The notes under the pieces are model-generated. The model did not search any database and had not been told where the DNA came from. It saw only the letters and a program-made list of their open reading frames with translations. A DNA stretch of 64,000 nucleotides from Hippopus hippopus (lineage: Eukaryota; Mollusca; Bivalvia; Cardiida; Cardiidae): assembly GCA_946811185.2 (NCBI GenBank), contig OX328102.1, positions 48,585,619 through 48,649,618 of the forward strand. Direction: 5' to 3'. Shown here piece after piece: positions 1 through 10,430 of the stretch. Positions within the stretch are counted from its first letter, which is position 1, and every line of letters begins with the position of its first letter. A program made the position numbers and the translations under genes.

Positions 1-98
1 AAGCCAATCAGAAATTGCGTTATTTTGAAATGTAGAAAATTCTTGTTAAGTTTAAGCTTGAAGCGTATTCTAGAAAGGATGAGGGAAAGAAATTTACC
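1..98. repeat. Fragment of an AATCAG...GTT repeat
   Basis: The opening CCAATCAGAA..GTT segment resembles the stretches near 18493 and, in reverse, near 52472 (TTTCTGATTGGCTAAACC). It is probably the edge of a dispersed repeat cut by the window start. No coding sense is seen. Confidence 0.3.
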
Positions 99-328
99 CT
101 TTACTGGACAACAAAATTTTAAACTTATCCAAATTATCCAAAGTATTTCTTGGCGTTAAATTCAGTATGGTTCAAAAGATTAGTTTTGTATTCGCCATGG
201 TAGAAAGCAGTGTGGGAGAAGGAGAAAATGCTGGTTACCGGCAATTTCTCCTTATTCCCACAATGTATTCAAAAGCTTTCCATTTTAGGATTGTTAAACC
301 TCCGGATTGTGTGGTAAAGGGTAATGCT
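99..328. mobile_element. Family D palindromic MITE
   Basis: Non-coding hairpin element whose hallmark is GGAGAAAATGCTGGT followed by its reverse complement, flanked by TTTACCAnACnA-type ends related to the TGTGGTAAAGGG end. This copy has a diverged core (GGTTACCGGCAATTTC). The best copy is at 51147-51374, where the family is described more fully. A 99-residue open frame across it is chance. Confidence 0.6.
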
Positions 329-746
329 TGAAAAGATTGAGAGAGCTTTCTGGTTAAAAAATTGAGGGGAAATTTAATATTTGAGTGAGAAGGCAAACAC
401 ATAGGATTGCACCATGGCATGATTTTACCAATAGTTCCTTTAGTCTGACACACGTTTTTAATGGACAGTGCTTTTTCTGATTCTTTTTCTGTTAATTCAG
501 TTTCAGCTTGATAAATACTTTTGTTCATGCTCAAGTCGGTTCATTTTTGAACTTATGTACAGTTTCATTCATGTTTCGGGAAGTATTACAAATGTGCGTC
601 TTTGACATGAACAATTGAAGAAAAGTTCACAACTTTCTTAGCGATTTTATTTTGTTAACGAGGTCTTTGTTTTTTGCACGAAATATAAGTAAACCAAACT
701 GATTTTATGACAACAGCATTATGGGATCAAAGACTGAAAAACAATC
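329..746. other. Intergenic, nothing recognised
   Basis: AT-rich sequence without a convincing exon, repeat or RNA gene. Confidence 0.5.
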
Positions 747-1007
747 GAGTTATGCTCTGTAGAAAAACGGATTTAATGCATTGATAAAAGTATCGATCAA
801 TTTCAGCTTGCGCAGACTGCAGCCTGACCTGGGTGGAAACTTTTTGCCATTTGTAAATTCTCTGCATGTCCAAAGACCACACTACCCCCAGACTCAGTCG
901 ATTGTTAGATTAAGTGGATTTTATGGATCCATGATTATGTGACGACTTGCTTAGTATCATGCATCACGGAGAAGTATTGAATCCCCTTTTTCCAGTGCAT
1001 GACTCAG
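747..1007 (+). mobile_element. Family A MITE
   Basis: Order of blocks matches the family: GCTCTG-AAAA, TTTAATGCATTG, a hairpin core (here degraded to GCTTGCGCAGACTGCAGCCTG), GCATGTCCAAAGACCAC, GGATCCATGATTATGTGACG, then ATGCATCACGGAGAA and a CCCCTTTTTCCAG-GCATGACTC end. Non-coding. The family is described at 39640. Confidence 0.7.
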
Positions 1008-1036
1008 TTTTGGTTTCGATAAGCATTACGTAATTG

Positions 1037-1294
1037 GCATGCAATACGCAAAAAAGGGCATTCAGACATTTGAGTTAAGGGTCCTCTCGGATCAGCCTGC
1101 GCAGTCCGCGCAGGCTAATCCGAGACGACACATTCCGTTCTTATGTAATTTTCTGTTTTGTGCAAGTCTGCTATAGGACAAAATCTAATGTAGTCGTAAA
1201 GTGCCGTCTCGGATCTGCCTGCGCGAACTGCGCAGGCTGATCCGAGACGACACTTTACGCAAATGTCCGAATGCCCCTTTTTGCGTGTTGCAGG
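1037..1294. mobile_element. Family B MITE (two-hairpin)
   Basis: About 255 bp with inverted ends (GCAATACGCAAAAAAGGGCA at left, TTTTTGCGTGTTGCAGGCC at right) and two internal hairpins centred on GCCTGCGCAGTCCGCGCAGGC and GCCTGCGCGAACTGCGCAGGC. Between them lies the family spacer TTCTGTTTTGTGCAAGTC. Family described at 46898. Confidence 0.75.
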
Positions 1295-1419
1295 CCAGAT
1301 TATAGCTTACATAGAACGCCATACTCAGAACGGGTACAGTATATTAGTCTTAATTTTCTTGTCATGTATCATCTCGGTGCTGGTATGTGTCACGGTCCAA
1401 GCTCTTGTTTATCTTTATG

Positions 1420-1660
1420 AGTGGTGCAAAGGGGGTTTAAGGATGTATATACCACGCAAGTCATCACATACTTATTGAACAATAAAATCCATTTTGTCTA
1501 ACAACTGACTGAAACCTGAGGTAGAATGGCCCTTGGGTATGCAGAAAATTTACCCATAGCAAAAAGTTTCGACTCTTGTCAGCCTGCGCGGACTGCGCAG
1601 GCTGACAAGAGTCGATACTTTTTGTAGATACATTAAACCCCCTTTTCACAGAGCATGGCT
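1420..1660 (-). mobile_element. Family A MITE, inverted copy
   Basis: Reverse-orientation copy with an intact core hairpin (GTCAGCCTGCGCGGACTGCGCAGGCTGAC inside a longer GACTCTTG.. stem) and the CCCCCTTTTCACAGAGCATGG end at right. Confidence 0.7.
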
Positions 1661-3206
1661 TATATGTATAGCTTATATTTCAAATGTAATCGAATGCGTT
1701 CAACCGGTGCAGAGTGTTAGTGGATAATTATGAGTGTGAGTAAAAGTTTTTCAGCGTGAGAAATCGCATTGTATTTGCTTTTATTCACTTGACAGAAAAA
1801 TGGTGGAATTTTGACGAAATGCAAACGTAAATGGATTTTTTTTTTTCGTCTTTTGTGCTAATTTTATCGATTTTTATATTCATCATATATAGGTCAAGGA
1901 TTGTTGGAGATCATAACGTTACTATAGTTGGGTGATAAGACTAATCTCTTCGCGAACACCTTGTGCTTTTTTTTTTTCGCTCAGACACTAATGGGGGGGC
2001 GTCACTCGTCAGTTATTTCCCTTGATTCCTCTCCAGTACTACATGTGGTCTTGATAAAGGGATCACTTGGTTTTTACCTTGATTCTCTTGCACTACACAG
2101 TTATGTTCCAAGGATGATATCTCAGCTATATCTTGACAGACTGTTTTATAAATTAGTTATACACATTTCTCTCATGATTTTGAAAATAATTGCTTTAAAA
2201 TTACATGGAGTCCTCAAATATATATTTATCACAAATTGAATTATGTTTATCGGAACATCCCTCAGGGAAAAAAGGACAAAAACAAAGGAATACAGGTAAA
2301 AAGACCATTCGGCATACCCCGGGTGATGGGGTCATCAAGTCCCTCGGCTGTATCACGTAGCTTGATATGCACCTACGCGGTACATTTTTTCGCCGGAAAT
2401 ACGCCGGTTTACCGTTTTGAAAATTGTAAGGTTCCTCTTGAAAAAGAAAACTTGAGTCTCAATTTTCTATCGAAATCTTACTAACTATATTTCAGTTGAC
2501 AAACAGTTCGTACATTCATTTTTAAAGGTAGGTTATTAATTCCGATTGAAGTTTTCACCGACAGATAGATAGATGTGAATAACTTCATCGAGCTTGTTTA
2601 CGTCGTTGCTAAACGACTTACAGTGGCGCCGCCATGTACAAGATTACGTGATTGGCAGTTCAAATGGAAACGACCGTTATACAGACGAGGTTAGATGTAG
2701 GTACGGAATCGGCCGAGTTATGACGAGTGGTAAAAGGACCAATCTGTTATTTGGAAACCTTTAGTCTTTATCAAGCAGGGGAGATAGTTTGCCAAACAAG
2801 AATGGTCCCCATTGCTTATAAATGATTTCATGATAAAGTGTCAAAAGTTCGCAGGAATATTAAGCGTAGATCGGTCGATGAAATTTAGCACAAAAGACAA
2901 AAAGCATCTGGTTAAACTTGCACCAATTTTTCCGTGCAGTGCATTGAAAGAAAGTCTAGGGGATTTCCCACTCTGCTGTTGGTTGCAGTCCATTTCTGAA
3001 AGGAATGTCTGATATGGTTTATTGATTAATGTGTTATCTTTTGTATTTAATGAAATGTCGTAACATGTTTTGAACAGTGCCATATTTTGTATTTTAATCA
3101 GTGCTGAATAAAGTTTTATAAACGTAATTTATATTCTTTGTCAACTATATCAATCTATGCACCAAAAAAAGTGTATGTTTCCCTTCTAAACAGAAGTTTA
3201 CCCTAG

Positions 3207-3208
<2 letters not shown>
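1661..3208. other. Intergenic, nothing recognised
   Basis: Several open frames of 66-103 codons occur here on both strands. They lack family resemblance and overlap each other, so I treat them as chance. A GGCGCCGCCATGTACAAG stretch at 2624-2642 looks start-like but meets a stop after four codons. Confidence 0.5.
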
Positions 3209-3273
<65 letters not shown>

Positions 3274-3282
3274 AAGAGGAGA
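3209..3282. repeat. (GA)n microsatellite
   Basis: About 74 bp of almost pure GA dinucleotides, slightly interrupted near its 3' end. The Ser/Leu-rich open frame on the minus strand is produced by this repeat. Confidence 0.95.
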
Positions 3283-3615
3283 GAGAGAGACGCGACATGT
3301 AGAGCAAGGCTTCTTTGTATACACGTAGAAGTAATATTTTTTAAATGCCTCTTTTACTGGCATACCTTTTGCAAAGACCACCATACCATGAATAAGTGTT
3401 GAGTTGTACTTTTAAGTACCATTTTGGCACGTAAAGAGGCTTTTGTAGATCGAAATCAGATCGCGCAGAACGTGCAGTTTGACCTTGAATCTACTGCATC
3501 TGCTACATCATACCAGTGACGCTGAAAATAAGAAGTGTACCAATGTCACTATCGGAACGGATGTGCACATACTCGTATGTAACCAATGACAGAGTTGTAT
3601 ACAAATGTACCTTTG

Positions 3616-3718
3616 GAAGTTGAAAATTTTTGTTACAATAAGCCGTTTTATTACAAAAGTGGTTCGATAGAACCACTTTTGTAATAAAACGGCTTTTTGT
3701 AACAAAATTTTCAACTTC
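3616..3718. repeat. Long perfect-type hairpin, ~49-bp arms
   Basis: The arms beginning GAAGTTGAAAATTTTTGTTA pair with the segment ending AACAAAATTTTCAACTTC around a loop of about 4 nt (GATA) near 3666. Only a few mismatches separate the arms, so it would extrude a stable hairpin. It directly abuts a second inverted repeat. Confidence 0.85.
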
Positions 3719-3842
3719 GCTATATTCCTTTAGTATTCACACATGTACTTCAAAATGGATACATGTATACATATATATCTACATTATATATACATATATA
3801 TCCATTTTAAAGTACATGGGTGAATATTAAAGGAATATAGCT
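3719..3842. repeat. Second adjoining inverted repeat
   Basis: TATATTCCTTTAGTATTCAC at left is matched in reverse by GTGAATATTAAAGGAATATA at right, around an ATGTATATACATATATAT centre. Downstream (3845-3890) part of the first hairpin sequence (GTTGAAAATTTTGTTACGAA) appears again, so the units are nested. Confidence 0.8.
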
Positions 3843-4074
3843 TAGTTGAAAATTTTGTTACGAAAATCCGTATTATTACAAAATTGGTTCTAACAGATGA
3901 TCTATGCCAAAATGTAGTAACGACAGATGATCAAAATATGAAGTTATCAACATAAACCTGATGAGTAGGGCTAACCGTTGGAAACACCCATATCATGGTT
4001 TGAATACTAGAAAGCAGCGATCGGGAGCGGTTGACAGAAATTGTACTAACATGTTGCACAACAGTGGTGCAAAA

Positions 4075-4288
4075 AAATCTGAGCCATGCTGACGTTGGTC
4101 GAAACTTTTTGTAACTTGTAAATTTTCTGCGTGCCCAAGGACTAATCTACCTCATGATTTGTCAGCTGTTGTTAGAAAACGTGGATTTGACGGACCCATA
4201 ATTATGTAATCACATGTTTAATATAATGCAGCACGGAGTTGCATTGACCCCCCCCCCCCCCCCCACCTTTGCCAGAGCATAGTTCATC
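4075..4288 (+). mobile_element. Family A MITE, 5'-diverged, with poly-C tract
   Basis: The right two thirds follow the family order. The terminal CCCCCTTTTGCCAGAGCA block is expanded here to a run of 16 C at 4249-4264. The core hairpin is lost. Confidence 0.6.
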
Positions 4289-4549
4289 TCTGTAACAGTA
4301 TTCACAATACCGACACTATAGCAATAGAAACGTCATTTGGCCAATTAAAACATACCGCTATTTCCATTATCCATTTAATGATTTCCTTCATATAAGTAAG
4401 CTTTCAACAGATACGATACCGAAGCATTGTGCCGTTTGGGAAAACTTTGCATAAGTATGAAGAGAAGTGATAAATTCTGAAGACGTTGAAGTAACTGAAA
4501 AAATTCCTCGTTAGAAATTTTATGAATGTGTTAACAAAAAAAAAACTAC

Positions 4550-4756
4550 TTTCCCAAACGACTAAATTTCAGATATGTCAAGATTGAACGCAAATAAAAC
4601 GTATGCTAACTGAAAAGATATGTCTCTAAAAGTGTAGAAGACATTGCGGGAAAAGGAGAAAATGCTGTTTACCAGCATTTTCTCCTTTTTCCACGATTTT
4701 TTCATAAGCCCTATTCATCAGGATTGAAAAAAGTCTGAACTGTGTGGTAAAGGCTC
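4550..4756 (-). mobile_element. Family D palindromic MITE
   Basis: Carries ACATTGCGGGAAAAGGAGAA followed by the mirrored TTCTCCTTTTTCCACG, and ends with TGTGTGGTAAAGG. The stem has several mismatches. Confidence 0.65.
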
Positions 4757-4774
4757 AATGCGCCTGTCACAACC

Positions 4775-4862
4775 CTACGCTGCCTTGATGGGCAGTGTAG
4801 ATCAAGATCAAACTGCACAAAATATACAGTCTAATCTTTGATCTGCACTGTCCTTTTTGCTG
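4775..4862. repeat. Family C fragment
   Basis: GGCAGTGTAGATCAAGATC...ATACAGTCTAATCTTTGATC is the inverted-repeat core of family C (see 38468), without its outer parts. Confidence 0.5.
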
Positions 4863-4979
4863 AAACTTTGCGGATAAAAAAAATAAAGTTTTAACTTTTC
4901 TAGTCTCATTTCTAAACTGGAAATGACTTTTGTGCTTTTTCTGTGGTTTAACTCTCAGCAACACAAGCCCGAATTAAAA

Positions 4980-5178
4980 CGACCCGGAGCAAGAAGGAAT
5001 TTGAAAACATTGCGGGAAAAGGAGAAAATGCTGGTATCCAGCATTTTCTCCTTTTCCCGCAATGTTTTCAATCTTTTCTATCTTTTCAAAGACAACAGTC
5101 AGCTATTGAGTCACATTAAATCTGATGTCTGAAAATGATTTCAATTTGGTATAGTCCAAAATTTTGTCTTTTGGTAAA
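4980..5178 (+). mobile_element. Family D palindromic MITE
   Basis: Core stem ACATTGCGGGAAAAGGAGAA / TTCTCCTTTTCCCGCAATGT is perfectly complementary, which keeps the compensatory C/G pair (TGCGGG with CCCGCA) that differs from the TGTGGG of other copies. Ends with TTTTGTCTTTTGGTAAAG. Confidence 0.75.
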
Positions 5179-5324
5179 GAACTAGAGATACTGCTGTTTT
5201 ACGGAACACGTGACTAAAATAGTTCGCAGATGTCAGTTTAAAAGCCACGTTTACATTAGAATGTGTATTATGGCTTGTTCAGAGGTAAGACTCGTTCCAA
5301 ACTTTTCTCTGTTCTTTCGTTTGT

Positions 5325-5576
5325 TTTGATGTTTAACACCGTTTTAAAAACTTAGGTCGTATCACGGCAGCCATTGAACCTACGCATGTTTTTCCTGGCT
5401 TTCTGACACCAGTACAAACACAACTTTCTTTCCAAGCCACTGACTACTTTTCTCACATGTATCAGAGGTGAGAGGCAAAAATTCGCAGGAAAGAAGGTTT
5501 GCCACAACCGGGTACCGAACCCGCAACCACCAGGTCTCGAATCAGATAGGCTACCACTGAGCTATCCGCCCGGGAT
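5325..5576 (-). mobile_element. tRNA-derived SINE, inverted
   Basis: On the minus strand it begins with a tRNA-like head: box A-like GATAGCTCAGTGGTAGCC and box B-like GGGTTCGGTACCCGG. A conserved body follows (AAGAAAGTTGTGTTTGTACT) with an AAAACGGTGTTAAAC tail. The same architecture recurs at 18981, 47447 and 57711. Transcription would be by RNA polymerase III; mobility would need a partner LINE, not seen here. Confidence 0.8.
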
Positions 5577-5807
5577 TTTTACACTGAATGTTCTATTTAT
5601 TTCAATTCTCTTTGAAATCATATTTAAAATACTATTTTAGATATATTTTCTTTGAACTACGTATTCTTTCTATGATTTTTAAAGGATATACCTAAACTTG
5701 TTCTTAAAAACGCAGTGTCATTGTCTTGTAATTTACAAATCATGAGATATAGTTTCCTATAGGTATACTACCCAATATTTGAGAGATGTTTGGACTCTTT
5801 GTTGTTT

Positions 5808-5868
5808 TTGCTTATGGTTGCTGTTGTTGTTCTTGCTGCTACTGCTGCTACTACTGCTGCTGCGTCTG
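5808..5868. repeat. TTG/CTGCTA trinucleotide-rich tract
   Basis: Imperfect TTGTTG / CTGCTACTG run. It accounts for the poly-Ser stretch of a minus-strand open frame. Confidence 0.8.
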
Positions 5869-6126
5869 TCGACTTTTTCGGTTAAATAGATCTTTAAAGA
5901 CCAATGGTACATTCTGCTTGAGTCCAACCTGTTTGTTATTCTGATTTTTTTACCTAGAATAGTCTTTAAAGTACAATCTGTCATATTATCTGTGTATATA
6001 TTCCTTTGTTCTGTATGGACGAAAAGCATCTTATGGCTTTGATATCAGAAGACATTAAGACTTTTACGTCAAAACATTTGAAATGCAAAATTTATATATT
6101 TCGGTTTCTTTCCTGTCCTTTGGATA

Positions 6127-6380
6127 TGAGCCATTCTCTATTAAAAGGAAGATTCAATGCATCTGCAGAAAGTATCGACCAATGTCGGCCTGCGCTGTCC
6201 GCTCAGGCTGACTTGCATCGAAACTTTTTTGCTTTTGGAAAATTTCCTGCACATCCAAGGACCATTCTACCTCAGGATTCAGCCGGTTGTTAAACAAAAT
6301 GGATTTTAAAGATCCATGATTATACGATGACTTGCTTGGTATAATGCATTAAACTCCATTTTGTCAGAGTATACTTCATG
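6127..6380 (+). mobile_element. Family A MITE
   Basis: Follows family order with a core altered to GTCGGCCTGCGCTGTCCGCTCAGGCTGAC; the stem partly decayed. A 95-residue open frame through it is not a gene. Confidence 0.7.
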
Positions 6381-6383
6381 TAT

Positions 6384-6753
6384 TAAAGGCCCAGTAAAGG
6401 CCAAAATATCAAAGCAGGTCTCATAATACATTTAAATTTAAATCATACCATTTAAAAGTATGGAAAGTATTGTGGAGATGACAGTCTGTTATCGTGTGGT
6501 CGGGCCAAATATTAGTCGCTGGTAGAAAAAAAAATTGAAATCAGACAAAAAGTAAACAAAAGACACAGCTACCTGGCAGGTTTTAACCTAGTTTTGAAAT
6601 TAATTTCTCTGTCAGCGACTAACACTTGGAACGACCGTACAATGACAGATTATCATGTTCACAATAATTCCCATAATTTTAAATGGTATGATATAAATTC
6701 AAATGAATTTAAACACCCGATTTATTTACTTTTGGCCTTTATTGTCACTTTAA
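6384..6753. mobile_element. Family E long-TIR MITE
   Basis: About 370 bp, ends TTAAAGGCCCAGTAAAGGCC and GGCCTTTATTGTCACTTTAA, which are inverted to each other. The palindromy extends inward through ATCATACCATTTAAAAGTAT / AAATGGTATGATATAAATTC. Near-homologous copies lie at 41918-42286 and, cut by the window edge, at 63926-64000. Non-coding. Confidence 0.75.
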
Positions 6754-6851
6754 GTCTACATGACAGAAGCGACCGTCTGCTTATTTCTCTGTATGAGAGT
6801 TATGAAAGTTACAACTGATTGTGTGAATCCAAGGTCAGACTGAGCATTTAT

Positions 6852-7110
6852 ATGAGCCATGCTCTGGCAAAAGGGGGCTTAATGCATCTCTTTTTATCAA
6901 TTATGCCAAACAAGTCATCACATGATTAAGTATCCATAAAATTCACTTAGTTTAACGAATGACTGAATCTAAAAGAAGAGTGGTCCCAGAAAATTTACCA
7001 ATAGCGAAAAGTTTCGGCCCAGGTCAGCCTGCGCGGATTGCGCAGGCTGACCTGGGTCGATACTTTTTGCAGATTCATTAAGCCCCCTTTTTCACAGAGC
7101 ATCACTCATA
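6852..7110 (-). mobile_element. Family A MITE, inverted copy
   Basis: Well preserved: outer GAGCCATGCTCTGGCAAAAG at left, hairpin core GGTCAGCCTGCGCGG..CAGGCTGACC, and CCCCCTTTTTCACAGAGCAT at right. Confidence 0.8.
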
Positions 7111-7189
7111 TATATAAATTCACCACTGTCTTACAGTTCATCGAAATTTTCGTATCTTTTTTACAACTTGGATCGACGTCGTAATGATC

Positions 7190-7447
7190 TGGTAAAGTGG
7201 GGTTTAATGCATCTCCATAATGCATTACACCAAGAAAGTAATATCATTATTATGAATCTTCAGAATACATTATATCTGAAAAACGACTGAAACATGAGGT
7301 AGAATGGTCATTAGGCATGCAGAAAATAGTTCAAAAGCAAAAACTTTCGAACAGGTCAGCCAGCGCGGACTTCGCAGACTTACCTGTGTCGTTACTTTTT
7401 TGCAGATACAGTACATGCAATTCCCTTTTCACATGGTATGGCTCATT
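7190..7447 (-). mobile_element. Family A MITE, inverted, degraded
   Basis: Same block order as the preceding copy, with a broken core (GGTCAGCCAGCGCGGACTTCGCAGACTTACC). Confidence 0.65.
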
Positions 7448-7911
7448 GATGCTATGACCGGATCATTTACGTCGTGTATATTCTTTTTAGTTTCTACGAT
7501 CCATTTACCAGCTCATACCGCTCGCCGTAATAGTTATCATACATCAAACGCTTGCTAAGGACGGGCATCAAGATGACGATGGGATGCAACATGTTACAAG
7601 TATGCCACACCATCAGCATATGTCAAGTACGCCTTATGTTCAATACACGTCTGCTGTTCACCATGGTGATTCGTCTTGCCGAGTAACTTTAAAGCAACAT
7701 ACGGGACCTTCAAAGTAAGTAAAAGGCTGTTATGCTCGGCAGAGCTCGGCACCTTTCGTAATCTGATATTATTCAACACTGTGAGTATTCTTTTCTTTTC
7801 TTTTGCCTGTAGCAAAAATCAGTCACACTCACGCTAGCACGATGATTCCAGTTCAAGATTGGACGTTCAATCATTCAATGTTCTCTACAAAATTATACTG
7901 CAAAGTTTATT
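7448..7911. other. Intergenic, nothing recognised
   Basis: No exon, RNA gene or clear repeat identified. Confidence 0.45.
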
Positions 7912-7999
7912 GGTCGATCGATCGATCGATCGATTGATGGATGGATGGATGGATGGATCGGACGGTCGGTTGGTCGGTCGATCGGTCGGTCGGTCTGTC
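7912..7999. repeat. Compound tetranucleotide microsatellite
   Basis: Three abutting tetramer runs: TCGA, then TGGA, then TCGG with point changes between neighbours. The gradual drift from one tetramer to the next is typical of slippage plus mutation. Confidence 0.9.
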
Positions 8000-8059
8000 G
8001 ATTGATTGTATTTTTCCCATACCCCATTATTTCAGTCAAATCACGGCTACAGCTTATTA

Positions 8060-8190
8060 CTAGTATATGTCCTTGGCTTCACCAGTACTAGGCTAGGGCT
8101 CTGAAGTGTCTTGCCCAAGGACACTTCAACTAAACACCTTGCGCTTAGAGTAAAGAACGAACTTCCCTACACCATCAGTATTTAGCCATG
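8060..8190. repeat. Retroposon-like tail fragment
   Basis: GTGTCTTGCCCAAGGACACT with its flanks recurs, mutated, at 48440-48475. This short motif is common in 3' parts of metazoan SINEs/LINEs (recalled, not searched). Confidence 0.4.
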
Positions 8191-8207
8191 CAGGAGCCGA
8201 CTGCAAA

Positions 8208-8648
8208 GTGTACAGTACAATTTTGACCTATGTGCAGATCTCCTTATGGTTCAGCGGACAAGTGTTGCTGTCATTTTTAGTTAGTAGGATTTTCTACTTT
8301 TACAATGTTTTTCGAAGGGGCTTCTTCCTCAGGATCGTTAAAACAAGCAATTATTTTCATAAAGTGTTAAATATTGTTCAATTCATTCCTCCAAATTACG
8401 GACACAGATCTACCTCATTCCATAAATTAGAGTTTTGCCCCAGGCAAACTTTCGTTTTCGAAAATTTGAGAGCACGATTTTCGTTGACTGACAAACAGGT
8501 CAACAGAAATAATCCTCAAGAAACTGACCTAAAATCCGCAAGGAGAGGAGAGCGAATGTTCAAGAGAATTTCACGAACAGCAAGTTGCGGCAATAAAAAG
8601 GAATTGGTGCAGACAGATACAGCGAAGGTGCTTTGCTGGGGTACTTAA
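8208..8648 (+). other. Unassigned 146-codon open frame
   Basis: It is the longest open frame in the left 10 kb outside repeats, but its first third crosses a family D fragment (GGGGCTTCTTCCTCAGGATC). The C-terminal part is Arg/Lys-rich with no motif I recognise. It could be a chance frame or a fragment of an exon; no flanking splice pair was convincing. Confidence 0.15.
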
Positions 8649-8649
8649 C

Positions 8650-8760
8650 CCTTTACCGAACAATCCCGGCTTTTAACGACTCCGGGAGCAAAGCTTTTGA
8701 AATATTCTGGAAAAAAGGAAAAAATGCTGGTATCAAGAAAAAATCTCAAGTTTTTATTTT
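8650..8760 (+). mobile_element. Family D fragment
   Basis: Starts ACCCTTTACCGAACAATCCC and keeps AAAAATGCTGGTATC, then breaks off before the second stem half. Confidence 0.5.
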
Positions 8761-8837
8761 GCTCAAATCCGCCAACAGACTCAGTTTCTGACTAACGTTG
8801 AATTACTCGTAGTTATTTGAGACGTGATTCACAAACT

Positions 8838-9042
8838 TTAACCCTTTTTCCTGCTAAATAACTAAAATGAATATTTCAGTTCGATAGTACAAAACCAAAT
8901 ATAGCTATTTCAAAGTTATGTTTTGGTGAATAATGTCTCCCTATCGGACAGTGTATATCCAACATCAGACTGCACAAACGTGCAGTCTGATCTTGATCTA
9001 CACTGTCCGGAAAAGGTCGCGCTTAGTAGCCTAAGGGTTAAA
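8838..9042 (+). mobile_element. Family C MITE
   Basis: Contains TCTCCCTATCGGACAGTGTA and the inverted core CAGACTGCACAAACGTGCAGTCTG, ending GCTTAGTAGCCTAAGGGTTA. Family described at 38468. Confidence 0.7.
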
Positions 9043-9049
9043 AGACTTG

Positions 9050-9405
9050 AGCAACATTCTCAGATCCTGAGTTGACGCAACATTTCCGACTCAAATCAGC
9101 AAAATAAACAGACTTTACTCAGTTAAGGATAGGGCACCCTAACGGGATTCGTGTAACATCGCCTTTCATCGTATGGATTCGGCTAAGGCTCGGGTAGTCC
9201 GCAATCGATGCGGGGAACCAGCATCTATCGGCCGATCGATTACGGAGTACCCGAGTCTTAGCCGAACCCGCACGTTTTACGACGATGAAAGGCGATGTCA
9301 CAGGAATCTGCATTAGTGTGCCCTATCCTTAACAGACTTTAGTCAATTATTTTGCTGCGGTGAATCTGAAACGTTTGGTCAACTCAGGATTTGAGAACTT
9401 TACTA
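9050..9405. mobile_element. Outer palindromic element split by an insertion
   Basis: CTCAGATCCTGAGTTGACGC on the left is mirrored on the right by GGTCAACTCAGGATTTGAG (9377-9396). The two halves are symmetrical around the unit inserted at 9122-9333. Confidence 0.6.
9122..9333. mobile_element. 212-bp palindromic MITE nested in the outer element
   Basis: Inverted ends GTTAAGGATAGGGCAC and GTGCCCTATCCTTAAC are exact, and palindromy continues inside through CATCGCCTTTCATCGT and CTAAGrCTCGGGTA. It is flanked by AGACTTTACTCA (9110-9121) and AGACTTTAGTCA (9334-9345), an 11/12 direct repeat that may be a target-site duplication. The symmetric TTAA inside each end could instead indicate a TTAA target. 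Non-coding. Confidence 0.75.
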
Positions 9406-9766
9406 ATGTTAATATTAATATTAGAGGAATGCTTCTAAAATAACAAACTTATCGTAAGTAGGAAACTGATTCCGTTAGCGAACTTGAGCAAAATATGAAA
9501 CTTAGAAAATGGGCCCATCATGTTTACCTGTTCCCACGATGTTTTCTGGCCTTTCGAGACTATCTGTATTATTTGAGACACTTTTATTTGTTGTCTGCTA
9601 ATGTTTTCGGATGGATGAGCCTGAAATTTCTTCGTACGGTAAAGAGGAAATGCAGACAAACAAACCGAGGCATCCGGTATTAAGTTATAAATATAAAACA
9701 TGTCTGACTCAGCTTAAGTACCTAAAAAGCAACTCAACATTTTTGGGCTTAATTCGTGTGATCCAG
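9406..9766. other. Intergenic, nothing recognised
   Basis: Two overlapping antiparallel frames of 62 and 88 codons cover it. Neither looks like a protein family. Confidence 0.45.
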
Positions 9767-10020
9767 GCTCCGTGAAAAGGAGGTTTAATGCATTTGCAAA
9801 AGGTATCGATTCATATCAGCCTGCACATTCCGCGCAGGCTGACCTGGGTCGAAACTATTTGCTATCGGTCAATCTTCTGCGGGTCAAAGGACCGTCTACC
9901 GAATGGCTTAGTCGGTTGTGACAAAAAGGATTTTATGGATCCATAATCATTGGATGACTTGCTTGTTATAATGCATCACGGAGATGCGTTAAACCCCCTT
10001 TTGCCAGATCGTAGCTCATT
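9767..10020 (+). mobile_element. Family A MITE
   Basis: Full-length copy with GTTATAATGCATCACGGAGA and a CCCCCTTTTGCCAG end, lying about 100 bp upstream of the first symporter exon found. Confidence 0.75.
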
Positions 10021-10120
10021 TTGCATTTACTATCCTGGGGGGAGAGGGGGGTAATTATGCAAGTTATAAAAAGATTGTTTATCGGCCTTTTATACGTTTT
10101 GATAAATTTCCTCTTTCTAG

Positions 10121-10364
10121 CGTCCGGCCACCATTTGAAAAATACGAAGTAGCCTTACTGTTAATGCTTGGCCTCGGTGGATTGTCTTTGGCGATTGCAT
10201 TCGGCTATCGGGCTTTACGGAAGTATGTTTTTCACGATGAACACAACTTTGACACTGTGTTTGACGCTGGAGGTCGTGTTAGCGTCAGTCTTACTGCTGT
10301 CACCGTGACGTCACAGATGCTATGGCCGGCGGACTTCCTGCAAACTCAGACACTGAACAGCAAA
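10121..10364 (+). CDS. DUR3-like: DUR3-like urea/solute symporter, first exon found (5' end missing)
   Basis: The seven exons from here to 21249 splice in phase into about 724 residues matching the DUR3 urea-proton symporter branch of the sodium:solute symporter (SSS/SLC5) family: multipass plasma-membrane carriers that import urea or related solutes using an ion gradient. This exon has a pyrimidine-rich acceptor ending CTTTCTAG; coding begins on the last base of a split codon and is read from 10122. It encodes about 81 residues: a first membrane segment (YEVALLLMLGLGGLSLAIAF), a short loop with HNFDTVFDAGGRVSV, and a second segment leading to LWPADFLQTQTLNSK, equivalent to the family's conserved WAATLLQSSNVAWK region. 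The donor is AAA|GTGAGG. Known DUR3 proteins have only a short extension before this point, so the missing upstream exon is probably small; I could not place it. Substrate is inferred from family only. Confidence 0.88.
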
Positions 10365-10430
10365 GTGAGGTCAAATTATGAACTAGTCTTTGATTTCCTT
10401 TTTTTTTTCAAATACAAGGGAGTTATAACA

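Noticed and set aside
3145..3384. Ser/Leu-rich 79-codon minus-strand frame
   Set aside because: Encoded by the (GA)n microsatellite; likewise the frames at 52173 and 52202.
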